Source: Butyrivibrio sp. NC2002 (GTDB lineage: Bacteria; Bacillota; Clostridia; Lachnospirales; Lachnospiraceae). Taken from it: DNA of 64,000 bases. The stretch lies in assembly GCF_000702265.1 (NCBI RefSeq), contig NZ_KL370882.1, forward strand, positions 82,250 to 146,249, written 5' to 3'. Shown piece after piece: positions 42,722 through 50,777 of this stretch (its first letter is position 1; each line of letters opens with the position of its first letter). The translations under genes and the position numbers were made by a program. The notes below the pieces were generated by a model, which saw nothing but the letters and a program-made list of their open reading frames with translations, was not told the DNA's origin and made no database searches.

Positions 42722-43471
42722 TCAGCTGTCCAACAAATGTCCAACATGATTCCTGTATTCATTGGGCGAGCTACCGCTTATCTTCTTAAATACTCTTGAA
42801 AAATGTGCAACCTCGGCAAATCCCACCTCTTCTGCTATATCTGCAACTCGAAGCGAAGAATTCTGAAGCAGTTCTTCCGCCTTTTTTATTCTTATCTTAT
42901 TAAGAAGCTCTGAGAAATTCTGCCCCGTTTCCTTGTTAAGGAGTTTGCTAAGGTGCCACTGGCTTACATATACTTTTTCTGCAACATCAGCGAGCATAAG
43001 CTTTTCCTTGTAATGCTCTTCCATATAGTTCATTGCATTTTTAACTATAAAGCCATTGGCATTATCTTCCTCTTTCTCAGGCTCATAAGAGTCGCTTTCG
43101 CTCACATTTTTCGCCATGAAGGCAATCGCCTCTTCGATTTCATCCATATTGGAAGGCTTAAGCAGGAACCTGCTGACGCCCAGATTAAGCGCTGTCTTTG
43201 CATACTCAAAATCTCTGAATCCTGTAAGGATCGTGATCTGGAGATTTTTGTATTCGGATTTAATAGCTGCGACCATTGTCAGTCCATCCATTTCCGGCAT
43301 ACAGATGTCAAGGAAGATCATATCCGGCTTCTTTTCCTCAATCAGCCTTTTTCCTTCCTTTCCATTGTTTGCAGTACCTACTACCTCGCATCCAAACTTA
43401 GCCCAATTTACACTTCTTGAGAGCCCTTCAACTATAATAGGCTCATCATCAATAATCATAACCTTATACAT
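42722..43471 (-). CDS. Response regulator with AraC-type output, YesN family
   Basis: 249 residues. Receiver domain at 1-120 with acidic pair in VMIIDDEPIIVEGLSRS, phosphoacceptor Asp55 in MIFLDICMPEMDG and conserved Lys in RFLLKPSNMDE. Short linker, then an AraC helix-turn-helix: LADVAEKVYVSQWHLSKLLN and LRVADIAEEVGFAEVAHFSR followed by VFKKISGSSPNEYRN. YesN-like regulators usually control glycan uptake operons. The histidine kinase gene lies 74 nt upstream in the same unit; the ABC-GH13 operon is the likely target. The gene ends with a 20-mer that also occurs at 34.65 kb. Confidence 0.9.
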   Translation of the reverse strand: MYKVMIIDDEPIIVEGLSRSVNWAKFGCEVVGTANNGKEGKRLIEEKKPDMIFLDICMPEMDGLTMVAAIKSEYKNLQITILTGFRDFEYAKTALNLGVSRFLLKPSNMDEIEEAIAFMAKNVSESDSYEPEKEEDNANGFIVKNAMNYMEEHYKEKLMLADVAEKVYVSQWHLSKLLNKETGQNFSELLNKIRIKKAEELLQNSSLRVADIAEEVGFAEVAHFSRVFKKISGSSPNEYRNHVGHLLDS

Positions 43472-43545
43472 ATCCCATATCCTTCTTAAAAACGGTTCCC
43501 CCTATACCGTAAACCTTCTAATCCTCTTCTTATATGCTTCGTAAA

Positions 43546-45138
43546 TCATGAAAGCGGCATTATCATGCGGAACTGCAGCTTATCCTCATCAACAAGGTGC
43601 ACGCTTAATCCGTATTTTTCACCAAATATCAGCTCGATACGTTTATTTACATTATATATTCCGATCGAGGTATGTACCCCCGGAACACTCCTGTTTAGCT
43701 GCTCTTCTCCTGAGATGATCCTGCTGATTCTCTCGATATCGCTTTGAGTCATCTTTTTGCCGCTGTTTATGACGTCAATTATCAGCTCTTTGTTTTCCTC
43801 AAAAATATTAAGCCATATAGCGCCTTCGCTCACGCTTTCAACGCCATGCTTTATGGCATTTTCAAGGATTGGCTGAAGGATAAGCTGTGGTACCATTGCC
43901 TGCGTGAGGTTGGTATCTATGAGCTTTTCTACCTGAAGCCTTGATCCAAAGCGCATTGACATTATATATAAAAACGCATCAGCGCAGCGCACTTCATCGG
44001 ACAATCTGACCAGCTTGTCTTGATTGCGATTAATTCCCGAATCGAGCACGGTTCCGAGCGCTTCTATCATCTTACTTATCTCGGAATCGCCGTTCATTCT
44101 GGCCTGCCAGTTCATCATTTCCAGAGTATTATTCAAAAAGTGCGGGTTGATCTGCGCCTGCAGCGCTGCGATCTGGGCATCTTTTATTGCCATGTGCTGA
44201 ACATATTCTGTGTTTTTCTTCATGTAATAGAAGCACAAAAACATGATTGGGATCATACCTACAACCGTGAATATAACTATCAGATTAAGACGGGAAATCT
44301 CATAATACATATCTCCCATATCCTTTAGATAGTAAAAATCAAGGATATAATCCTCTTCCTCCGAATGGTATCTGTATCCTGCAAACCCGGTCTGCAAAGT
44401 TCTGATAAGACCTTTGGTATCCTTATTGCTGCTGGTACCATTTCTTAGTTCAGACAATGCGGTGAGCTTTATATCAGAGATCGTCTTATCGTTTTCATAT
44501 CTTAAAAAATAACCGGTTTTATCAATTTCGATAAACACGTTTTCAAGTTCCCGGATCGGGACATCCTTTAATACAGAATCTCCCTCCAGCCCAACTACAA
44601 GCGTACCGTAACTTATGTCATATATAGAGAAAAACAGATTCTGCAAAATATAAATCTGATTACCTACAATAACTACCTGCGTTTTCTTTTCCTTGTTTTG
44701 TATCAGACTCTTTATAGAGTCATTCACATTTTTCATGTAATATTCGGAATCAAATCCTGATTTTCCAACATATTCTTTGGGATCATCCTGCCCATTTAAA
44801 TAAAACGCAGTGCAGGAAAATTGCTCATCCAGACGAAATCTGCTGATCAGCTGCAGCTTTATCCATATGAGGAAATCATCCATAGACAGTTCCCCTGTCT
44901 GAACTTTTCTGTACTGCCCTCGCCACTCTTCGGTCGAAGTCTGACGATTTATCTTGGAAATCGCAGTATCTATCCCGGATTTCACCAATACGCCCGATAT
45001 ATTTACCGCGTTCATAACTTCGCTCTCAGTTCGATCTATATAAGCATTCTGGTACTGATTAAATATAAAAGATAAAAGTACCACTATAGGAATTATCCAT
45101 GATATCCCGAAAATATAAAAAATAGAATTACGTTTCAC
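43546..45138 (-). CDS. Sensor histidine kinase, YesM family
   Basis: 530 residues. Two membrane segments (about 10-28 and 277-300) enclose an extracellular sensor domain of about 250 residues. The cytoplasmic part is a His_kinase (LytS/YesM) domain: AALQAQINPHFLNNTLEMMN with the phosphoaccepting His, VPQLILQPILENAIKHGV as N-box and INSGKKMTQSDIERI with HTSIGIYNVNKRIELIFG as G-box. No HAMP domain is obvious. It senses an extracellular signal, likely a sugar, and phosphorylates the YesN-like regulator. Same strand as the upstream GH13-ABC operon. Confidence 0.9.
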   Translation of the reverse strand: MKRNSIFYIFGISWIIPIVVLLSFIFNQYQNAYIDRTESEVMNAVNISGVLVKSGIDTAISKINRQTSTEEWRGQYRKVQTGELSMDDFLIWIKLQLISRFRLDEQFSCTAFYLNGQDDPKEYVGKSGFDSEYYMKNVNDSIKSLIQNKEKKTQVVIVGNQIYILQNLFFSIYDISYGTLVVGLEGDSVLKDVPIRELENVFIEIDKTGYFLRYENDKTISDIKLTALSELRNGTSSNKDTKGLIRTLQTGFAGYRYHSEEEDYILDFYYLKDMGDMYYEISRLNLIVIFTVVGMIPIMFLCFYYMKKNTEYVQHMAIKDAQIAALQAQINPHFLNNTLEMMNWQARMNGDSEISKMIEALGTVLDSGINRNQDKLVRLSDEVRCADAFLYIMSMRFGSRLQVEKLIDTNLTQAMVPQLILQPILENAIKHGVESVSEGAIWLNIFEENKELIIDVINSGKKMTQSDIERISRIISGEEQLNRSVPGVHTSIGIYNVNKRIELIFGEKYGLSVHLVDEDKLQFRMIMPLS

Positions 45139-45177
45139 ACTACTAATTCCTCCATTGTTTCAGTATACCTTAATTCC

Positions 45178-45201
45178 CATCCTTAGCGGAGTGTTTTTTA
45201 T
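45178..45201. repeat. Second copy of the CATCCTTAGCGGAG element
   Basis: CATCCTTAGCGGAGTG followed by TTTTTTAT and then ATCAATAGG corresponds to 38555-38578 with two differences in 24 nt. It lies in the gap between the histidine kinase and GH13 genes. Confidence 0.5.
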
Positions 45202-45241
45202 ATCAATAGGGAATCATTTTCCTGTGATGTAAAAAGCACAA

Positions 45242-45265
45242 CCCCGGTAGCGTGAACTACCGGGG
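45242..45265 (-). terminator. Terminator of the ABC-GH13 operon
   Basis: CCCCGGTAG and CTACCGGGG form a 9-bp stem with a 6-nt loop; on the minus strand TTGTGCTTTTTAC follows. It sits 26 nt past the GH13 stop. Confidence 0.75.
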
Positions 45266-45290
45266 CAAAAAAGGAAAGAATAAAAAGGTA

Positions 45291-46838
45291 TTATCGTACA
45301 ATAACGAAGGACTGAGGAGCCAGCTTAAGCTGATTTCCAAGGGTAGCGTTGCCGATGGCATACACTACTTCGCCTTGTACCTGGAGGTCACATGTTTGTT
45401 CCTTCTCTGAAGGATTTACTGCTATTGTAAGGTTGCCGCGCTTATAGACAAAAGGCTTGCCTTTTTCTGCGCAAAGAACCTTGAACTCTGCATCTGCCTG
45501 AAGATCTTCTTCCTTATGGCGAAGAGAAAGAAGCTTTTTTACAGTATTTAAAAGGGATGAAGGATCCTTTTCCTGCTCTTCAACAGTAGGTGCATCACTT
45601 GCACTGTCAACAGGAAGATAGAGACTGTCTTCGCAGCCTTCTGAGAATCCGAGGTTTTTACCCTTGTTCCACTGCATAGGAGTACGGGAACCTGTTCTGA
45701 AGTAGCCGCCTTCCTTAGTGGGAATCTCAAGATATCTCATGCCGATCTCGTCGCCGTAATACAGGAACGGAACGCCGGGCATTGTAAATATAAATGCGTA
45801 TGCGAGCTTAAGTTCATCAGGCTCAAGATTATACCTTGGACGATTGGTATCATGGTTACATGTAAGCATTGAAATGTAGCCCAGATCCTTTGTATCCTCA
45901 TACCACTTTACATACTCATCAAGGAATCTGTTGATATCGCGGTCGCTGTCCTTCTTAAAGAATGAATTGTCTTTTCCGGTCTGACCAAATAAGAAGTAGT
46001 CGCGCATGAGCGTTGAGTAGCCGTTTCCGGGATGATTAAGATAAAAGTCCATATCATAGCCGGCTCGTAGTGCCTGCGGAGGATTGCTCCACTCTGCGAC
46101 CATTGCAGCCTCAGGGAACTCCTCATCCAGCATCTTGCGTACGTCAAGCCATACCTTGCTGGTTCCGGTCTTTTTCTCATCATCATTTTTTACAAGTGAT
46201 GCTGCCATATCTACGCGGAATCCATCGCATCCGTGCTGCAGCCAGAAACGCATGATGTCCTTAAGCGCTTCTCTTGTGGCGATAACATCCGGATGATCGA
46301 TCGGAAGCTGCCAGGGTTCTGTTGGATTTAAAAATCCGTAGTTAAGTGCAGGCTGGCACTTGAAGAAATTGAGGACATAGGTCGCGCTTCTCTCACTTTC
46401 GCCGCCTACATAGTTTAGATTCCCTGCAGGCTGGAAGCAGAAATCTGTCCATATAAAACGATTGGTGTACTCGTTCTTTTCAGCCTTCTGGCTCTGCTTA
46501 AACCACTCATGCTCCTCGGAGGTATGTCCGGGAACGAGGTCAAGAAGCACCTTGATGCCTCTTTTATGAGCTTCGCCAAACAGTCTGTAAAGGTCGTTAT
46601 TACAACCATATCTTGGAGCAACCTTCTTATAATCCCTTACGTCATAACCTGCATCCTTAAATGGTGAGTCAAAGCAGGGATTGATCCACAAAGCATTGCA
46701 GCCAAGTGACTTAATGTAATCAAGTTTCTCGATGATTCCGTTGAAATCACCAATTCCGTCCCCGTTTGTGTCATAAAAAGACTGGGGATAAATCTCATAA
46801 AATACCGCATCTTTTAACCATGTTGCTGCCATTTTCAT
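45291..46838 (-). CDS. Cytoplasmic GH13 alpha-glucosidase-like enzyme
   Basis: About 515 residues from the ATG at 46838 (AGGAGG 4-5 nt upstream); an ATG 24 nt earlier lies ahead of that site. No signal peptide. GH13 regions: YEIYPQSFYDTNGDGIGDFN (calcium-type DxNxDGxGD loop), LLDLVPGHTSEEHEWF, GFRVDMAASLVKND (nucleophile Asp), AAMVAEWSNPPQALRAGYDM (acid/base Glu) and MLTCNHDTNRP. It resembles oligo-1,6-glucosidases and maltodextrin glucosidases, but has EWSNP where GE is usual; specificity is open. The ABC ATPase gene ends 16 nt before it, so the importer and enzyme are co-expressed. Confidence 0.87.
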   Translation of the reverse strand: MKMAATWLKDAVFYEIYPQSFYDTNGDGIGDFNGIIEKLDYIKSLGCNALWINPCFDSPFKDAGYDVRDYKKVAPRYGCNNDLYRLFGEAHKRGIKVLLDLVPGHTSEEHEWFKQSQKAEKNEYTNRFIWTDFCFQPAGNLNYVGGESERSATYVLNFFKCQPALNYGFLNPTEPWQLPIDHPDVIATREALKDIMRFWLQHGCDGFRVDMAASLVKNDDEKKTGTSKVWLDVRKMLDEEFPEAAMVAEWSNPPQALRAGYDMDFYLNHPGNGYSTLMRDYFLFGQTGKDNSFFKKDSDRDINRFLDEYVKWYEDTKDLGYISMLTCNHDTNRPRYNLEPDELKLAYAFIFTMPGVPFLYYGDEIGMRYLEIPTKEGGYFRTGSRTPMQWNKGKNLGFSEGCEDSLYLPVDSASDAPTVEEQEKDPSSLLNTVKKLLSLRHKEEDLQADAEFKVLCAEKGKPFVYKRGNLTIAVNPSEKEQTCDLQVQGEVVYAIGNATLGNQLKLAPQSFVIVR

Positions 46839-46854
46839 TACTCCTCCTATTTCG

Positions 46855-47835
46855 TCATGCATTTTGTATTAAAGGATGGAAACAGTACACACTTCTGCCT
46901 CCACCAAGATCGGTCTTGTCGGGTTTTCCCTGCCTGCACTCGTCAGTTGCATAAGGGCATCTGGGTGCAAATTTACAACAGGTCAGGGCATATTCCTTAC
47001 TTTCCATATCAGGCATCACAAATTCCTGATTCCACTTATCTCCGACTCTCGGAACAGCCTCCATCAAAAGTTCTGTATAAGGATGTGCCGGTGCATCCAT
47101 CAGTTCCTTGGCAGGTCCGTATTCGATGAGACCTCCGCGGTACAATGTTGCAATGTAATCAGAAACATAATAAGCAGTTGATAAGTCATGCGTTATGTAG
47201 ATGAATGAAATGCCATACTTATCTTTTAATTCTTTGAAAAGATTGACTATATTCATCTTCATTGAAGCATCGATAGCTGCTACGGGTTCGTCTGCAATTA
47301 TGAGCTTTGGTCTTGTGATAAGTGCTCTTGCTATAGATACTCTCTGAAGTTCTCCTCCGGAAAACTGAGCAGTATACTTGCCCTTTACAACGGCAAGTGA
47401 CATCCCCACGCTCTTTAATGCTTCATCTGCCTTCTCTTCAGCTTCCTTCTGATTTTTGGCTATTCCAAGTTTAAGCGCTGTATTGTACAGATATGTATCA
47501 ACAGCTTTTCTTGGAGAAAATGATTCATACGGATTCTGGAAGATCGGCTGCACATCCAGCTTAAACTGCTTTGGATCGTAGCCTTTTTTGTCTGCGTATG
47601 ATCTTCCGTTTAAAAGTATGTCCCCGCCATCAGGGGTGTGCAGTCTAAGTATCATCTTGCACAGAGTGGATTTACCGCATCCCGACTCGCCAACAACTGA
47701 CAGGATCACAGGCTTATCAGCATCTATTGCAAGTGAAACCTGATCTACCGCAGTCATTTTTTTACCGCGAAGCATACCACCTATGCGAAAGTTCTTTGTT
47801 ACACCTTTTACTTCTAATAAATATTTCTCAGCCAC
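46855..47835 (-). CDS. Dpp/Opp-type ABC ATPase, DppF-like
   Basis: 326 residues. Walker A VVGESGCGKSTLCKMIL, signature FSGGELQRVSIARAL, Walker B LIIADEPVAAID, H-loop YITHDLSTAYY; the C-terminal extension has the Cys-rich box of oligopeptide ATPases (CKFAPRCPYATDEC). Family members usually power peptide uptake, but the operon ends in a GH13 enzyme. It overlaps the DppD-like gene by 8 nt. Confidence 0.88.
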   Translation of the reverse strand: MAEKYLLEVKGVTKNFRIGGMLRGKKMTAVDQVSLAIDADKPVILSVVGESGCGKSTLCKMILRLHTPDGGDILLNGRSYADKKGYDPKQFKLDVQPIFQNPYESFSPRKAVDTYLYNTALKLGIAKNQKEAEEKADEALKSVGMSLAVVKGKYTAQFSGGELQRVSIARALITRPKLIIADEPVAAIDASMKMNIVNLFKELKDKYGISFIYITHDLSTAYYVSDYIATLYRGGLIEYGPAKELMDAPAHPYTELLMEAVPRVGDKWNQEFVMPDMESKEYALTCCKFAPRCPYATDECRQGKPDKTDLGGGRSVYCFHPLIQNA

Positions 47836-48820
47836 TTATCATTCCACCTCCCTCTTTCAGCAGATGGCATGCAGCAAATCTGCCCGGCTTGATTTCACGG
47901 AACTGTGGAACACTGCTTCTGCACTGGTCCGTTGCATAAGGACACCTGGGAGCGAATCTGCATCCCGGCGGAGGATTCTTAAGTGCCGGAGGTCTTCCCG
48001 GAATTCCGACTTTTGCACTCTTATCGCCAACCTTGGGAAGTGCATTTACAAGCATTGTTGTATACGGATGGATCGGGTCTTCGAAGATTCCCTCCGTAGG
48101 TCCAAGTTCTATCATGCTTCCGGAATACATGATTCCCATTCTGTCTGTAATCTGATAATGTACGCCCATGTCATGGCTTACGATAACCATAGTGTTTTTC
48201 AGCTGTTTCTGAAGTCTTGTGAGCATCATCAGGATTCCGCGCTGAACAACTACGTCAAGAGCTGTTGTAGGCTCATCGGCAAGCACCACATTGGGTGACA
48301 TGAATGTTGCAAGTGCGATTATTACTCTCTGTCTCATACCACCTGATAACTGAAAAGGGAATGCCTCAAGTATATCTGGTGATAAGCTGAGCTCTTCAAG
48401 ATAATCAGCTACTCTTTTTAAAGTCTCTTCCTTGGTTTCTTTTTTCCTGTCCTCTGCGGGAATGGAATCAAGAAACTGCTTTTTAAGTCTTGTAATAGGG
48501 TCAAGAACAGACTGAGCTGCCTGCGGAACGTATGCTATGTTATTCCACCAGGTTTTTCTGATATTTCCCGATGAATAGGAAAAATCTTTTCCGTCCTTTG
48601 TTCCCGATAATGTGATCTGACCTTTGTCAATTTCAAGGGGCCATTCAATAATGTCGTAGAGTGTCTTAAGGAGTGTGGTTTTGCCGCATCCTGACTCTCC
48701 TGCTATTCCAAAGATCTCATTGTCGTTGATAGTAAAATTGAGATCGTTTAATACATGTATGTCTCCATCGATCGTCTTGTACGAGGTAGACAGATTTTCA
48801 ATCTTTATCATCCTTTTCAC
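47828..48820 (-). CDS. Dpp/Opp-type ABC ATPase, DppD-like
   Basis: 330 residues. Walker A GIAGESGCGKTTLLKTLYD, signature FQLSGGMRQRVIIAL, Walker B VVLADEPTTALDVVVQ, H-loop VIVSHDMGVHYQ and the C-terminal Cys box CRFAPRCPYATDQC. Longer than a plain ATPase, as usual for DppD/OppD. Coupled to the permease gene before it (4-nt overlap) and the second ATPase after it. Confidence 0.88.
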   Translation of the reverse strand: MKRMIKIENLSTSYKTIDGDIHVLNDLNFTINDNEIFGIAGESGCGKTTLLKTLYDIIEWPLEIDKGQITLSGTKDGKDFSYSSGNIRKTWWNNIAYVPQAAQSVLDPITRLKKQFLDSIPAEDRKKETKEETLKRVADYLEELSLSPDILEAFPFQLSGGMRQRVIIALATFMSPNVVLADEPTTALDVVVQRGILMMLTRLQKQLKNTMVIVSHDMGVHYQITDRMGIMYSGSMIELGPTEGIFEDPIHPYTTMLVNALPKVGDKSAKVGIPGRPPALKNPPPGCRFAPRCPYATDQCRSSVPQFREIKPGRFAACHLLKEGGGMISG

Positions 48821-49653
48821 CTACCTCTCTTCATGGCAAGATAATCATTGTAGCCCGTAATGAGAAGGAACAGACCGATGAACATAACTACCGTAGCAAC
48901 GATAGGGGATCCGATCCAGAGCCACTGCCTGTTGAATATGGCATTTCTCTCTCTTGCCCACTGAATCATATTTCCAAGTGACACCAGGTTAGCCGGTGAT
49001 AAGCCGAGCACTGCAAGTGAAGATTCCGATGCTATAGCATTAAGTGTCGCATTCATGAAGTTTGAAAGTGACCATGTAAGTGCAAACGGAAGGATCTCAG
49101 TAACGACTATCTGGATAGTACTTTCACCTGAAAAACGTGCTGTCTGTATAAAATCACGTTCCTTTAATGTAAGTGCCATGGAACGGATCTGTCTGCTGGG
49201 CCATGCCCATGCAAACATCGCAAGTACGAGTGCAATAAGTATTACCGTTGATGAGCCCTTCATAAGGGATGTCATAAGGATCAGGATAGGAAGTGAAGGA
49301 ATTACCACGAAGGTATCGGTAACCACCATGAGCACGCGGTCAAGGAGACCGCCGGCAAATCCTGATAAAAGTCCTACAAATACACCGACAACAGTACCTA
49401 TTGTTGCAACTATAAGACCTATAACAAGCGAATTATGTATTGCCTCGATGAGAAGCCAGAGAACATCCTGTCCCATGGAGGTTGTTCCAAGAATATGCTC
49501 CTTAGTAGAGCCAAGCTTGGGCTGATAAGTATTAAAAATGAAAGGATCAGCATGCGGGATCAGATAAACCACAAAACCTATTATGAAAAAGATCGCAGTG
49601 ATTATAATTCCGCATCTTAAAGCAAAATTTGCGTTTTTCCAAAACTTTTTCAT
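48817..49653 (-). CDS. Dpp/Opp-type permease, DppC-like
   Basis: 278 residues. N-terminal cytoplasmic tail and membrane helix CGIIITAIFFIIGFVVYLIP, then HILGTTSMGQDVLWLLIEAI (normally GTDxxGRD), four more helices and an EAA-like loop ESTIQIVVTEILPFALTW. Forms the channel with the DppB-like subunit. It follows the other permease by 12 nt. Confidence 0.86.
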   Translation of the reverse strand: MKKFWKNANFALRCGIIITAIFFIIGFVVYLIPHADPFIFNTYQPKLGSTKEHILGTTSMGQDVLWLLIEAIHNSLVIGLIVATIGTVVGVFVGLLSGFAGGLLDRVLMVVTDTFVVIPSLPILILMTSLMKGSSTVILIALVLAMFAWAWPSRQIRSMALTLKERDFIQTARFSGESTIQIVVTEILPFALTWSLSNFMNATLNAIASESSLAVLGLSPANLVSLGNMIQWARERNAIFNRQWLWIGSPIVATVVMFIGLFLLITGYNDYLAMKRGR

Positions 49654-49665
49654 CCTCTGTCCCCC

Positions 49666-50664
49666 TTATGAATATCTGATACGAGGATCTATGAAAGGAT
49701 AAACAAGATCGACGATTAGTGTTGCTGTTGATATCGCTACAATTGATATTGTGATACAGCCAAGTATCATATTGTAATCTGACTGAAGGATTGCCTTCTG
49801 GATAAGAGTTCCTACTCCGGGATATCCGAAGATGATCTCAGTCATGATCGATCCGCCAAATACTCCGCCAAGACTCATTGCAAGAGCTGTTACCTGTGTG
49901 AGGATCGAATTTTTCAGAACGTATTTTGTTCCGATAACTCCCTCTGAAAGACCTCTGTATCTAGCGTAGAGAACATAGTCTTCTTCAGAAGTTGTAGCAG
50001 CCAGAGATTTCATGGAGATGATCCACCAGCCGGTTCCTACGAGCAAAAGTGATAACGCAGGTAGTATCGATGACTTAATAAGTGAAGCCATAAATGTTGC
50101 AAATCCCTGGAAGCTGTTGATCGTTGTTGTAAGCGGAAACCATCCGAGGATATAGGCAAAAATTATCTGCAAAACAAGTGCAACTATAAAGTAGGGAATC
50201 GGGTAAATGCATATCGCAATTCCCTCCAGAATTTTCGATGATCGTTTGTTTTTTCTAAAGCCTGCGAGCAGACCTATCATGTTACCGATGATCCATGCAA
50301 GCAGGGTCGCTATCATGGATAGTCCAACTGTATAAGGTAAATATGTTGCTATTATTTTTCCTGCAGGTTCCGGATAGCTCATAAGAGAGGGACCGAAATC
50401 AAAGTGCAGAAGTCCTTTCCAGAGAAAGGTCGTATACTGTTCAATAAGTGAGCCCTCCAGACCAAACTGTACGCGGAGAGTTCTTCTAAGTGCTTCCATT
50501 TGCACAGGATCCATGGAGCCGGATCTTGCCGAAATCTGTCCGATCATTGATTCAACAGGATCTGATGGAAACATTCTGGGAACAAAGAATATAAAAGTTA
50601 CGCCAATCCATATGGTCAGCGCCCACGTCGCAAGACGTTTTAAAAAATATGTTCTAAATTTCAC
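49666..50664 (-). CDS. Dpp/Opp-type permease, DppB-like
   Basis: 332 residues, six membrane segments. KRLATWALTIWIGVTFIFFV at the N-terminus, the large extracytoplasmic loop (DPVQMEALRRTLRVQFGLEG), then MSLGGVFGGSIMTEIIFGYP and the end VDLVYPFIDPRIRYS are typical of DppB/OppB. First channel gene after the binding protein. Confidence 0.86.
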   Translation of the reverse strand: MKFRTYFLKRLATWALTIWIGVTFIFFVPRMFPSDPVESMIGQISARSGSMDPVQMEALRRTLRVQFGLEGSLIEQYTTFLWKGLLHFDFGPSLMSYPEPAGKIIATYLPYTVGLSMIATLLAWIIGNMIGLLAGFRKNKRSSKILEGIAICIYPIPYFIVALVLQIIFAYILGWFPLTTTINSFQGFATFMASLIKSSILPALSLLLVGTGWWIISMKSLAATTSEEDYVLYARYRGLSEGVIGTKYVLKNSILTQVTALAMSLGGVFGGSIMTEIIFGYPGVGTLIQKAILQSDYNMILGCITISIVAISTATLIVDLVYPFIDPRIRYS

Positions 50665-50723
50665 GAAACCACCAACCTTTTATAATTTAAGGCTTAAATA
50701 AGCCGTTTTTTTCTTTTTTAGAG

Positions 50724-50753
50724 GGAAGGAGATGCATTTGCGCATCCCCTTCC
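50724..50753 (-). ncRNA. Intercistronic stem-loop after the family 5 binding-protein gene
   Basis: GGAAGG-GATGC pairs with GCATC-CCTTCC with one internal mismatch. It lies between the binding-protein and permease genes. No U-run follows, so mRNA stabilisation is more likely than termination. Confidence 0.45.
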
Positions 50754-50777
50754 GTTTTTTGCTACTTTCAATCAAAA

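Noticed and set aside
46070..47181. Several plus-strand open frames of 60-100 codons across the GH13 and ABC ATPase genes
   Set aside because: All lie opposite clearly recognisable enzymes; they are shadows of coding bias.
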